Assembly: GCA_023410875.1 (NCBI GenBank)
Contig: JAEYPH010000017.1
Coordinates: 1 to 20,629 of the forward strand
Length of the DNA: 20,629 nt
Reading direction: 5' to 3'
DNA from: Bacillota bacterium
Lineage (GTDB): Bacteria > Bacillota > Clostridia > Christensenellales > UMGS416
Shown here: one piece after another, positions 7,005 through 14,387 of the stretch
Numbering within the stretch: the stretch's first letter is position 1
Layout of the letters: each line of letters begins with the position of its first letter
Notes under the pieces: model-generated
The model's database searches: none
What the model saw: only the letters and a program-made list of their open reading frames with translations
What the model was told of the DNA's origin: nothing
Position numbers and translations under genes: made by a program

Positions 7005-7033
7005 TTTCGACGGCCGGCAGGGCATGATATACT
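7005..7033 (+). promoter_or_regulatory. Probable sigma-A promoter of the class A PBP gene
   Basis: TTTCGA (7005-7010), a 17-base spacer, and TATACT (7028-7033) preceded by TGA, which gives an extended -10. The -35 matches poorly. The start of transcription would be near 7040. Confidence 0.45.
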
Positions 7034-7039
7034 TGCCGT

Positions 7040-7065
7040 GAAATCCGGAATCGAAATCCGGAATC
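7040..7065. repeat. 13-base tandem direct repeat in the PBP leader
   Basis: Two perfect head-to-tail copies of GAAATCCGGAATC, right after the predicted transcription start and just before the ribosome binding site of the PBP gene. Each copy contains the dyad TCCGGA. It is either a small duplication or a protein-binding site. Confidence 0.6.
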
Positions 7066-7083
7066 GCGAACAGGAGACAGGGT

Positions 7084-9501
7084 TTGGCAATCAATCGCAA
7101 AAAAATCAAACGTTTCTTCAGCCTTGGCATCAAAATCGCCGCGGTCGTCGTGCTTCTGTGCCTCGCCGGCGGCATCATTTTCTTCATCCGCCTGATCGAT
7201 ACGACCAACTGGAAGGATTTCGACCCCGGCAAGCTGGAGAATCTGGCGCAAACGCTGATCTTTTACGACAAGGATGGCAACGAGGTCGGCGGCATGCACA
7301 GCTCCCAGAACCGCACCAACATACCGCTGGCCGACATGCCCAAAAATGTGCAAGACGCCTTGATCGCCACCGAGGATACCCGTTTCTACAGCCATTCCGG
7401 CGTGGACCTCAAGCGCATCGTCGGCGCGCTGTGGGCGGATCTGCGCGGCGGCAACCTGTCCCAGGGCGCCAGCACGCTGAGCCAGCAGCTGGTCAAGAAC
7501 ACCCACCTGACCAACGAAAAAACGTGGACTCGCAAGCTGCAGGAAGCCCGCCTGGCGCTGCAGCTGGAGCGCGTATATACCAAGGAGCAGATCCTCGAAA
7601 TGTATCTGAACACCGTGTACTTCGGCAAGGGCGCCTACGGCATAGAGGCTGCCGCCGAGGTGTACTTCGGCAAGCATGCCAAGGACCTGACGCTGGCCCA
7701 GAGCGCTCTGCTGGTCGGCATACTCAAGGGGCCGGGCATCTACGCTCCCCACCTCAACATGGAAAAATCCGTAGCCCGACGAGACTTGATACTGGGGCTC
7801 ATGAAGGAGCAGGGATACATCGACGAGGAGGAGATGAAGGCTGCCCGCAAGGAGAAGGTCGTGCTGGCCAAGGACACCGATAAGCAGGAGCCGTACGGAT
7901 ACTTCCTGGACGCCGCAGCCCAGGAGGCCGAGGCCATCACCAAGCTGCCCCGGGAGGACATGGTCAGCAGCGGCTACCGCGTGTACACCTCCTTGGACGC
8001 CGGCCTGCAGAAGCAGTTGGACGACGTGATGGGCAACGCCAAGAACTTCCCCCCCGACGCCAAAGATGGCGAGCCGGTGCAGAGCGCCAGCATCGTCGTG
8101 GACAGCAAGACCGGCGCCGTGCGCGCCATCGTGGGCGGCCGCGCCTACACGACCAAGTTCGGCCTCAACAGGGCCACCAGCTCCCGCCGCCAGCCGGGTT
8201 CGGCCATCAAACCCATATTGGATTATGGCGTGGCCATGGACCGATTCGGTTACACCGGCGCCACGATGCTGCAGGATGAGGCGGTTAATTATAACGGTTA
8301 CCAGCCCAAGGACCTGGGCGCTTACCAGGGTTGGGTCACGCTGCGCTGGGCTCTGATGAAGTCGCTCAACGTGCCAGCCGTGCGCGTGCTGCACGATGTA
8401 GGCCTGGATTCGGGCAAGGACTTTGCCGGCAAGCTGGGCATCCCCTTTGCCGAGGGAGACGACAACCTCTCGCTGGCGCTGGGCGGCTTCACCCAGGGTG
8501 TCACACCGCTGGAGCTGGCGGGCGCCTATACGGCCTTCGCCAACGGCGGCCGTCTGACCCACCCGGCCTTTGTGACCCGCATCGACGACCCCGACGGCAA
8601 CACGATTTACCAGGCCAACCCGGTGGCCACCGTCGTCATGAGCGACGCCACGGCGTTCCTGATGACCGACATCCTGCGCACAACCGTCACCGGAGGCACG
8701 GCCAGCGGCCTTAAGATGGACAACGTACAGGTGTCCGCCAAGACTGGCACCGCCGGCTGGAAATCCGCCGATGACAGCCGGGGCAACCGCGACGTGTGGC
8801 TGGCCAGCTACAACGCCGACGTCACGATGGTCACCTGGATGGGCTTTGACAAGACCGATGCCAACCACGTGCTGGCCAGCAAGGTCACCGGCGGTACCTA
8901 TCCGGCGCAGATCCAGAAGTCGCTATACACCTATCTTTATAAGAACCGCGAAGCGCCGAAAATTGAACCCCCGGAATCCGTGGCGCTGGTGGTGCTGGAC
9001 AAACTGGCCCTGACGACGACCGGGCAGACGTTGCTGGCCACGGAGCTGACGCCCGAAGAGCAAAAGCTCTACGAATACTTTCCCCGCTCCCAAGCGCCCA
9101 CGACCCAGTCCAACTATTGGCAGACGCCGCAGACGCCCTCGGGCTTTAGCGTGGGCTTAAGCGTCAACAGCAAGCCGGAGATCACGTTCATCGCCTTGCA
9201 GGACTATGTGCGCTACGATCTCTACCGCATCGACGGCTTCGGGCAGACGGCCAAGATCGCCGAACTCAAGGGCGCTGCCAACTCTGTCGTGCAATATGAA
9301 GACGCCTCAGCGAGCATGGGCATATGGCAGTATTACATCCTGCCGGTGCACCCGGACCTCAATGTGGCCGGCAGCCCCACGGCTTCTCAGGCTGTCACCG
9401 TGCCCGACCCCAATCCGCCGCCGCAGCCCACCGACGACGGAGGCTTCAATTGGAGCGATATCTTCCCCGGATTGGGCACACCCGAGCCCGAGGCCACGTA
9501 A
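7084..9501 (+). CDS. Class A penicillin-binding protein (transglycosylase/transpeptidase)
   Basis: An 805-residue bifunctional peptidoglycan synthase. A membrane anchor lies at about residues 13-36. The GT51 glycosyltransferase domain (about 55-240) has Glu97 in ATEDTRFYSHSG and the motifs GASTLSQQLVKN and YLNTVYFGKGAYG. The transpeptidase domain (about 290-600) has nucleophile Ser373 (S-A-I-K), Ser427-L-N and Lys553-T-G. The last 200 residues hold a fibronectin-III-like segment (about 680-765) and a Pro-rich acidic end. The start is TTG, preceded by AGGAG with a 7-base gap. No in-frame ATG is better placed. It builds and cross-links the wall outside the membrane. Confidence 0.95.
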   Translation: MAINRKKIKRFFSLGIKIAAVVVLLCLAGGIIFFIRLIDTTNWKDFDPGKLENLAQTLIFYDKDGNEVGGMHSSQNRTNIPLADMPKNVQDALIATEDTRFYSHSGVDLKRIVGALWADLRGGNLSQGASTLSQQLVKNTHLTNEKTWTRKLQEARLALQLERVYTKEQILEMYLNTVYFGKGAYGIEAAAEVYFGKHAKDLTLAQSALLVGILKGPGIYAPHLNMEKSVARRDLILGLMKEQGYIDEEEMKAARKEKVVLAKDTDKQEPYGYFLDAAAQEAEAITKLPREDMVSSGYRVYTSLDAGLQKQLDDVMGNAKNFPPDAKDGEPVQSASIVVDSKTGAVRAIVGGRAYTTKFGLNRATSSRRQPGSAIKPILDYGVAMDRFGYTGATMLQDEAVNYNGYQPKDLGAYQGWVTLRWALMKSLNVPAVRVLHDVGLDSGKDFAGKLGIPFAEGDDNLSLALGGFTQGVTPLELAGAYTAFANGGRLTHPAFVTRIDDPDGNTIYQANPVATVVMSDATAFLMTDILRTTVTGGTASGLKMDNVQVSAKTGTAGWKSADDSRGNRDVWLASYNADVTMVTWMGFDKTDANHVLASKVTGGTYPAQIQKSLYTYLYKNREAPKIEPPESVALVVLDKLALTTTGQTLLATELTPEEQKLYEYFPRSQAPTTQSNYWQTPQTPSGFSVGLSVNSKPEITFIALQDYVRYDLYRIDGFGQTAKIAELKGAANSVVQYEDASASMGIWQYYILPVHPDLNVAGSPTASQAVTVPDPNPPPQPTDDGGFNWSDIFPGLGTPEPEAT

Positions 9502-9520
9502 GCCCCATGATGTGAGATTT

Positions 9521-9548
9521 GCCTGCCGATAACCATCGGCAGGCAGTT
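9521..9548 (+). terminator. Hairpin terminator after the PBP gene
   Basis: A perfect 10-bp stem (9521-9530 with 9535-9544) with loop AACC starts 19 bases after the PBP stop and is followed by AGTTTG. The U-tract is poor, so efficiency may be moderate. From here to 9678 nothing else was recognised. Confidence 0.6.
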
Positions 9549-9678
9549 TGATAATTCGTCTCGCTTTCAATGACAGAGCGAACAACAATACCGATTGCCG
9601 CTCAGCCTTCCAAGAGGTCCATGGCCTACCAATCGGCCAGCACGTCGCGAAAAGTTCTAGCCATTCTTTGTCCATCGC

Positions 9679-10491
9679 CTACAAAAAAGACTTGAACCCT
9701 CGCACCAGCGCGATGACCGGCAGCAGCAGCGAGTCCATCCGCCTTTCCATGCTGCAACCGGGTTCGTCGCCATCCGCCAGCCTGACCCACTCGCAATCTT
9801 CCAACTCCCGGAGCACGTTCATACATGCGTCGCGCGTCAGGCCTGTACTCTGGGCCACCTGAGCCACCGGCAGCGTTATGGGTTCGTCACCATCGCCCTG
9901 GGCGGCGCACAGGGCCAGCAACACGTCCAGCGCGCCTTCCCGCCCCAGCCTTTGGAAAAAGCGCGCCATTTTGCGGCTGGCCTGCAGCTGCAGGCGGGAC
10001 GCCGCTTCCCGCAGGCCGATGGTCATCACGCCGTCGGTCAGCGCTGTGAAGCCCTCCCCCCGGGCGTCGGCGCTCAGGCCCCACCCATCGTAGCGGTGCA
10101 TTTGCGGCGGTTTGCTGGTGTCCCACGGCACTTGCTTGTGCCAGCCGTCGGTTACAACGGCCTCGTGCAGCAGGCAGCACAGCTCCCAGGCGGCGCGGTA
10201 GCGCTGCTCGTCCGGGCAGGCGGTGAAGGCTGCCCGCAGGGTCGGGAGCAACGCCTCCGGCGTGGTCTGTGCCGGCGCGCAGCCCAGCACATCATCTACC
10301 GTGGTGTGGAAGTACGCGGCGATGGCGGGCAGCAGTGCGATGTCCGGGCAGGCGGCCCCGGTCTCCCATTTGGAGACCGCCTGGAAGGTCACGCCCAGAT
10401 GGGTAGCCAAATCTTCCTGGGTGACACCCTTATGCCTGCGCAGTCGGGCAATCTGCAGCTGTGGCTGTTGGTTTATGCTCGTTTCGTTCAT
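9679..10491 (-). CDS. XRE-family helix-turn-helix transcriptional regulator
   Basis: A 270-residue protein. Residues 12-70 are a Cro/C1-type HTH (RLRRHKGVTQEDLATHLGVTFQAVSKWETGAACPDI...DDVLG), followed by a long helical region with several Trp and Cys residues. A C-terminal segment (about 210-255: VAQVAQSTGLTRDACMNVLRELEDCEWVRL) looks like a second, winged-helix-type DNA-binding fold. The start was moved to the ATG at 10491, which has AGGAG eight bases upstream; the longer frame from 10566 lacks one. It is convergent with the PBP gene. The regulated genes are unknown; palindromes upstream of it are candidate operators. Confidence 0.85.
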   Translation of the reverse strand: MNETSINQQPQLQIARLRRHKGVTQEDLATHLGVTFQAVSKWETGAACPDIALLPAIAAYFHTTVDDVLGCAPAQTTPEALLPTLRAAFTACPDEQRYRAAWELCCLLHEAVVTDGWHKQVPWDTSKPPQMHRYDGWGLSADARGEGFTALTDGVMTIGLREAASRLQLQASRKMARFFQRLGREGALDVLLALCAAQGDGDEPITLPVAQVAQSTGLTRDACMNVLRELEDCEWVRLADGDEPGCSMERRMDSLLLPVIALVRGFKSFL

Positions 10492-10575
10492 CTCGTCTTC
10501 TCCTTTGCCGGCAAGACCATCATAGCCCGCAGCGAGCAAAAAAGCCATCGCGGCGTCTTTGAACAAAGCAGCATA

Positions 10576-10621
10576 GGCTCAACCGGTTGTTGAGCCCTTG
10601 AGGTTGACTGGAAACAGTCAA
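10576..10621. promoter_or_regulatory. Two adjacent perfect hairpins upstream of the XRE gene / downstream of the signal peptidase gene
   Basis: GGCTCAAC (10576-10583) pairs with GTTGAGCC (10589-10596), and its centre contains the perfect palindrome CAACCGGTTG. Seven bases later TTGACTG (10604-10610) and CAGTCAA (10615-10621) enclose the loop GAAA. Neither has a T-run in the leftward direction, so they are not standard terminators for the signal peptidase gene. They could be operators for the XRE regulator or an RNA processing structure. Confidence 0.45.
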
Positions 10622-10652
10622 TAAGAAAAGTGATGATGCGATGATATGTTTT

Positions 10653-11747
10653 TTAGCCCAGCAGCCTGAGTCGCAGCGTCCTTAGCGGGCGCAGTGCCCT
10701 GGCGCGCATTCGGCCATCCAGCAGTGGCACGCACAACAATGGCAAGCCGGGTATCAGCGACAGCACCGCCAGCGCCAACCAATAGCTGCGCGCAGCCAGC
10801 GCGTAGATGGTGCTTTGGGGCAGAAACGGATAGAAGATGCCTACATCGATGACGGAGCTATAGTTCCCCTTCTCCTGAGCCGTCACCGTGACGGTCGCAC
10901 GAATCTCGTCGCCGGTTCTCACCATGGCGCTGCTGTGGCTAAAACGCAATTGCGTGTCCCGGCTTGTGATCGTGGCCACTACGGGGATGAAGCCCTTGTT
11001 GTTCAGATCGGACACCGGTTGGGTGACACTTTGGCCTGGTATCAAAATACCCGTGGGGCTCCCGGACATTGCCCCCGGCGCATCCCCCACCTGATAGACG
11101 AACACGATGTGCTGGCCGGCTGAGAGCATGGACGCGCCTACGACAACCGACATGATGGCGCCGGACAGCACGTATAGGGTGGCATAACTGGTTTTCTTGG
11201 CCTTCTTCTTTTTCTTGCTCCCGAGTTCGCCTACGGCCAGCAGCACCGCCAGCACCGCGACGATGACCGGCAGCGTAAAGGGCGTTCTGTTCAGTTGCTC
11301 CATCCATATGGACAGATACCCCGCAAACCGCACTTTGGCAACTCCGCCCCCGATCTGCAGCACCTTGCCGCCAATCCACCCTGCCTGTATCCTCTCATCG
11401 CCAGACAGCTGGTCGGGATATTCATTGGCGTCTCCCTGGGTGATGAATCCACTCTGCACGTCGCCGCCGACGATGCGATGACAGATCCACCCCAGGGATT
11501 GCAGCGACCCTTCTTCAGCGTTGAACAGCACGATGTCGCCGGCTTTGCAACCGGCGCCGCTGCCTAGCGGCTGCACGAACACCATGTCGCCCCGCTGAAA
11601 CAAAGGAACCATACTGTTGGATTTGATGGCGGAGAACAGCAGTGGCTTTTGAAAAACAGCCGACCCGACGGATGCCAGCGAGACAACACCGACCAGGCAA
11701 TAGAACGCAATGTTCAGGATGCGTCGCAGCGTTTTAATGGTCAACAC
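10653..11747 (-). CDS. SipW-type signal peptidase I with extended C-terminal region
   Basis: A 364-residue membrane protease of family S26. The nucleophile is Ser45 (SNSMVP), and the general base position is His90 (ICHRIVG) instead of Lys, which places it with SipW and the archaeal/ER-type Ser-His enzymes. QGDANEYPD (104-112) completes box E. One membrane segment lies at about 10-32. After the catalytic domain come a segment at 157-175, a Lys cluster (178-185), another segment at 187-210, an extracellular beta-rich stretch of about 100 residues, a last segment at about 318-342 and an Arg-rich tail. The start is GTG and the ribosome site is weak, so the exact start is uncertain. SipW processes TasA-like substrates, and one lies divergently next door. 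Confidence 0.88.
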   Translation of the reverse strand: MLTIKTLRRILNIAFYCLVGVVSLASVGSAVFQKPLLFSAIKSNSMVPLFQRGDMVFVQPLGSGAGCKAGDIVLFNAEEGSLQSLGWICHRIVGGDVQSGFITQGDANEYPDQLSGDERIQAGWIGGKVLQIGGGVAKVRFAGYLSIWMEQLNRTPFTLPVIVAVLAVLLAVGELGSKKKKKAKKTSYATLYVLSGAIMSVVVGASMLSAGQHIVFVYQVGDAPGAMSGSPTGILIPGQSVTQPVSDLNNKGFIPVVATITSRDTQLRFSHSSAMVRTGDEIRATVTVTAQEKGNYSSVIDVGIFYPFLPQSTIYALAARSYWLALAVLSLIPGLPLLCVPLLDGRMRARALRPLRTLRLRLLG

Positions 11748-12004
11748 CTCAGATATATTTTAGGATATCGGGCCCATTTCCATATACTCTTCGGGATGTT
11801 CCCAATGGATACCAAAGGCTACCGCACCCTATCCTTTCGTCTACCAATGGTCCCACTTTCGGCTCTATAGGCCGGTACTTATGCATATCAAACAGTATCC
11901 TTTGAGACCTCGCAACTGTATCCCCGGGCACAATGAAACATCCGCATCCCATGGCTAAAATAGAAAGCAATCAAGGTGCATGTCACCTAAAACAGGAGGT
12001 CCCA
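11748..12004. other. Divergent regulatory region sipW-like / tasA-like
   Basis: 257 bases without a credible gene. Read leftward (the sipW leader) it contains GAAAGTGGGACCATTGG, GGATA...TATCC (about 11833-11812) and AAAGG...CCTTT, which could form competing hairpins, and a repeated CCATTGG. It does not match the conserved core of any riboswitch known to this reader. Read rightward it contains a sigma-A-like promoter and, just before the ribosome binding site, the small dyad AGGTG-CATGT-CACCT. Confidence 0.4.
11933..11961 (+). promoter_or_regulatory. Candidate sigma-A promoter of the tasA-like gene
   Basis: ATGAAA (4 of 6 to TTGACA), a 17-base spacer, and TAAAAT (5 of 6). It lies 43 bases before the start codon and upstream of AGGAGGT. 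A moderate match only. Confidence 0.4.
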
Positions 12005-12538
12005 ATGAAGAGGAAGGTCCTATTTGTGGTAGCCCTCATGCTGGCGCTCAGCGTGTCGCTGGCGGCAATGGCGTACAATGGCGCCTATGTGCACAACCCG
12101 ACAACGCTGAAGATCGCATCCACAGACTCGGCGCTCATCGCCATCAAGCCCGGCGCAGACACCGTGGGCAACAGGGATGCGACTGCGTCAATCAGAGACG
12201 GCGTCATGTATGTGAATTTCGGCAAGGGTATTGGCGGTCAGATCTTCGGTTTGCAGCCTGCCAGTGAATACACTTGGAACGATCTCTTTGAGGTCACCAA
12301 CAACTCCGAAGAAAACCTCAATTACCGCATCACCGTGGGCAATGATGAGATTGCCAAGCACATCAAGATCACCGACGTCAAAACCGGCAAGGTCGTCTAC
12401 GGCGGCAGCCCGAGCGACTGGTATAACGATTTCCCCTCCGGGCAGACCCGTAAGTTCAAGGTGCAGATTTGGCTGCACCAGATCACCTCACTGGCCGATC
12501 TCAGCGGCGTTATCCAGTTCAACACTTATGCCAAATAA
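12005..12538 (+). CDS. Secreted TasA/DUF1102-like protein
   Basis: A 177-residue protein with a signal peptide of about 22 residues (MKRKVLFVVALMLALSVS then AAMA), the kind handled by SipW-type peptidases. The mature part carries DGVMYVNFGKGIGG and WNDLFEVTNNSEENLNYRI, which recall the beta-sandwich DUF1102/TasA/camelysin group whose members form fibres or coat surfaces. No Cys and no sortase signal are seen. The start ATG has a strong AGGAGG with a 5-6 base gap; an upstream in-frame start is rejected. It is divergent from the SipW-type peptidase gene and closed by a strong terminator. The family assignment is from motif resemblance, not a search. Confidence 0.7.
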   Translation: MKRKVLFVVALMLALSVSLAAMAYNGAYVHNPTTLKIASTDSALIAIKPGADTVGNRDATASIRDGVMYVNFGKGIGGQIFGLQPASEYTWNDLFEVTNNSEENLNYRITVGNDEIAKHIKITDVKTGKVVYGGSPSDWYNDFPSGQTRKFKVQIWLHQITSLADLSGVIQFNTYAK

Positions 12539-12551
12539 GTTAAGGCCATAG

Positions 12552-12591
12552 AAAAGAGGCTTTCCGGTCATACGGCTGGAAAGCCTCTTTT
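12552..12591 (+). terminator. Strong intrinsic terminator after the tasA-like gene
   Basis: A 14-bp perfect stem (12552-12565 with 12578-12591) with A-rich and T-rich outer ends, so it should work in the forward direction and possibly in both. It makes the tasA-like gene a separately terminated unit, as expected for a highly expressed structural protein. Confidence 0.88.
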
Positions 12592-12632
12592 CATTCTTAT
12601 CACCCATTATTCGGCCCAAATAGTGCATCCGC

Positions 12633-12665
12633 TCGACAAATTGTTTTTTTACGGATTGATATAAT
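12633..12665 (+). promoter_or_regulatory. Extended -10 promoter of the second secreted-protein gene
   Basis: TGATATAAT (12657-12665) is a perfect extended -10. TCGACA (12633-12638) matches the -35 at 5 of 6 positions but the spacer would be 21 bases, so recognition probably rests on the extended -10. The start of transcription would be near 12672. Confidence 0.6.
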
Positions 12666-12719
12666 GAATACGGTCAAAAACGAATGCTATAAGAATACAC
12701 GCGATTGGGAGAAGCCGCC

Positions 12720-13223
12720 ATGAAAAAGCGAACCGTTATCGTACTTGCTCTGCTTTCCTTGTGCCTGATCACCAGCGTTTCCAGCTTCTCAAGAGCCAAT
12801 GCGGTCAGCATTCTAAAGCTTCCCATCGCGAAGCAACAGAAGGCCCTGGTTTCGGTGTATGAGAAAAAAAGCATTGCGGTGAATGATACCGGTGTATGCA
12901 CGCCGGGCACGATCATCATCACAAACAACACATCCAAGCCGATTAAAATTCGATCGATCGCGTGCCAAAACCGAAACAGTGACAGCCTTTTCCGGATCGG
13001 CAGCTTTGATGCGAATCTCGCCGCCGGCCAGACGAGAAGGGTGCAGATTTCCCTTGCTTCCCAAAAGCAGCGCCAAGGCACATTCGAACGTCCCATAAAA
13101 TTCCAATTGGATGCCCGATGGGATGGCGGAAAAGCTTTAATCGACTTTGCCGTTACGGTTGATAAAAAAGCGTCAGCGCCATCCGCACCCATCGTGCAGC
13201 CCACCACAGTCCTTGCGGAATAG
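12720..13223 (+). CDS. Small secreted beta-rich protein of the SipW-linked cluster
   Basis: A 167-residue protein with a signal peptide (MKKRTVIVLALLSLCLI through SFSRANA, about 31 residues). The mature part alternates beta strands and polar turns: TPGTIIITNNTSKPIKIRSI, then FDANLAAGQTRRVQISL, then IDFAVTVDKK. This pattern of Asn-rich loops and GQT-type turns fits an Ig-like or TasA-like sandwich. It holds two Cys (in GVCTPG and IACQNR), which could pair. The start ATG has GGGAG with an 8-base gap, and the earlier in-frame start is rejected. The function is not recognised. Position among a SipW-type peptidase, a TasA-like protein and a DUF5305-like protein suggests an extracellular structural part. 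Confidence 0.75.
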   Translation: MKKRTVIVLALLSLCLITSVSSFSRANAVSILKLPIAKQQKALVSVYEKKSIAVNDTGVCTPGTIIITNNTSKPIKIRSIACQNRNSDSLFRIGSFDANLAAGQTRRVQISLASQKQRQGTFERPIKFQLDARWDGGKALIDFAVTVDKKASAPSAPIVQPTTVLAE

Positions 13224-13274
13224 AATGGCAGCCCATCCAATCCTTATGTCGTATAACGCACTCGAGGTACGCAA

Positions 13275-14387
13275 ATGAAAAACACGAGAATTCTCGGGAG
13301 ACTCGCACGGATTTCTCCGGCAGTCGTTCTGCTGGGCGGCCTTGCCTTGGCCGCAGCAAGCTTCGCCTCGCCGGCAAGCGTGATGACCAAGCCCAGCCAA
13401 GCGACATATACAACTACCGTGAACTGCCAGGCGGCGGTAAAGCCCTGCACACTCTACCCGCAGGGCGGCACTGTGCCTGTGGTAAAAACTGTGATCAACA
13501 AGATCACCAAGACGCTGCTCTTTGACATCCAGGCGCAGGTGCACGCAGAACAACAGGCGGTGGTCCGGGGCGTTCTTCGCACTGCAGTGATGCTGTCTGC
13601 CGATGAGTATCTGCATACGCAATACTTGGACGCGATGGAAGAGAGCTTTATAACCGGTCAGGATGGAAGCGGGACAGCGCATATCACGCTGCAGCTGGAT
13701 ATCCCCCGTCTAGAAAACTACATCGAGCGCATGGAGGAGGAGACTGGCATCACAGGATCGGCATATCTGGTGCAGATCGTGCCGGAAGTCACCGGCGAAG
13801 TCGCGCTGGGCGACAGCGTCTTTGCGCTGCAAAACATGGAGCCGGTGGTGCTGCGGATGGAGGGCGGGCAGATGTCTTTACAGACACAAAGCGAAGCCGC
13901 CGCCGGCGCCCAGACCTTTCCGATTCTGGATAGCAAAGAGCTCTCCCCAGCCGCGGTGCTGCAGCCGGTTCTCCTGCCCCTTCTGGGGATGATGCTTCCG
14001 GTTGCGACAGCCCGCTGGCTCTCGCTGGCGCTGATCCTGCTACCGCTGTTCTTCCTGGCCTGGGAGCCCGCAAAAAAGCTGCTCTCCCGCCTGCGCAGCC
14101 TGCCCGAGGAGGAGCAGATCGACCGGCACAACCGCAGCCGCATCATATCCATCCGTGGCGGCGACGCCCTGCAGAACAAACCCACTGTGGAGCTGCAATC
14201 CTTCCAAAAGCTGGCCGCCATGGCCGAGCAGAAGGATCTGCCCTTGTTCAAGCTGAGTGGCGAGGAGTCCCCAGCCTATCTGGTGATAGACACCGGCATG
14301 ATCTACCGCTATACCGCGGGCGCCGTCGCACCGCAGCCGCACAGGTTGAGAAAGGGTGGCACAGCCATTGAATCCGGCGCTGATTGA
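13275..14387 (+). CDS. DUF5305-like membrane protein
   Basis: A 370-residue protein. A membrane segment or uncleaved signal lies at about 13-33, followed by an extracellular beta-rich domain (about 38-225) with a CXXXXXXC pair (CQAAVKPC). A second membrane stretch lies at about 228-262 (VLLPLLGMMLPVATARWLSLALILLPLFFLAW), and about 105 cytoplasmic residues rich in charge end the protein (SRLRSLPEEEQIDRHNRSR...). This layout resembles DUF5305, a family often found near SipW-type peptidases. GAGG lies upstream at a workable distance. Its 3' end overlaps the kinase gene by about 32 bases, so the two are co-translated. A sensing or assembly role is inferred. Confidence 0.7.
   Translation: MKNTRILGRLARISPAVVLLGGLALAAASFASPASVMTKPSQATYTTTVNCQAAVKPCTLYPQGGTVPVVKTVINKITKTLLFDIQAQVHAEQQAVVRGVLRTAVMLSADEYLHTQYLDAMEESFITGQDGSGTAHITLQLDIPRLENYIERMEEETGITGSAYLVQIVPEVTGEVALGDSVFALQNMEPVVLRMEGGQMSLQTQSEAAAGAQTFPILDSKELSPAAVLQPVLLPLLGMMLPVATARWLSLALILLPLFFLAWEPAKKLLSRLRSLPEEEQIDRHNRSRIISIRGGDALQNKPTVELQSFQKLAAMAEQKDLPLFKLSGEESPAYLVIDTGMIYRYTAGAVAPQPHRLRKGGTAIESGAD

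Noticed and set aside
7000..8868. Minus-strand ORF of 622 codons opposite the PBP gene
   Set aside because: A shadow of the PBP coding frame; low-complexity Ala/Val/Gly/His composition and no recognisable motif.
11748..11900. c-di-GMP (GEMM-I) riboswitch in the sipW leader
   Set aside because: GAAAGTGGGAC resembles part of the motif, but the conserved GACGCAAAGCC core and the matching receptor stem are missing.
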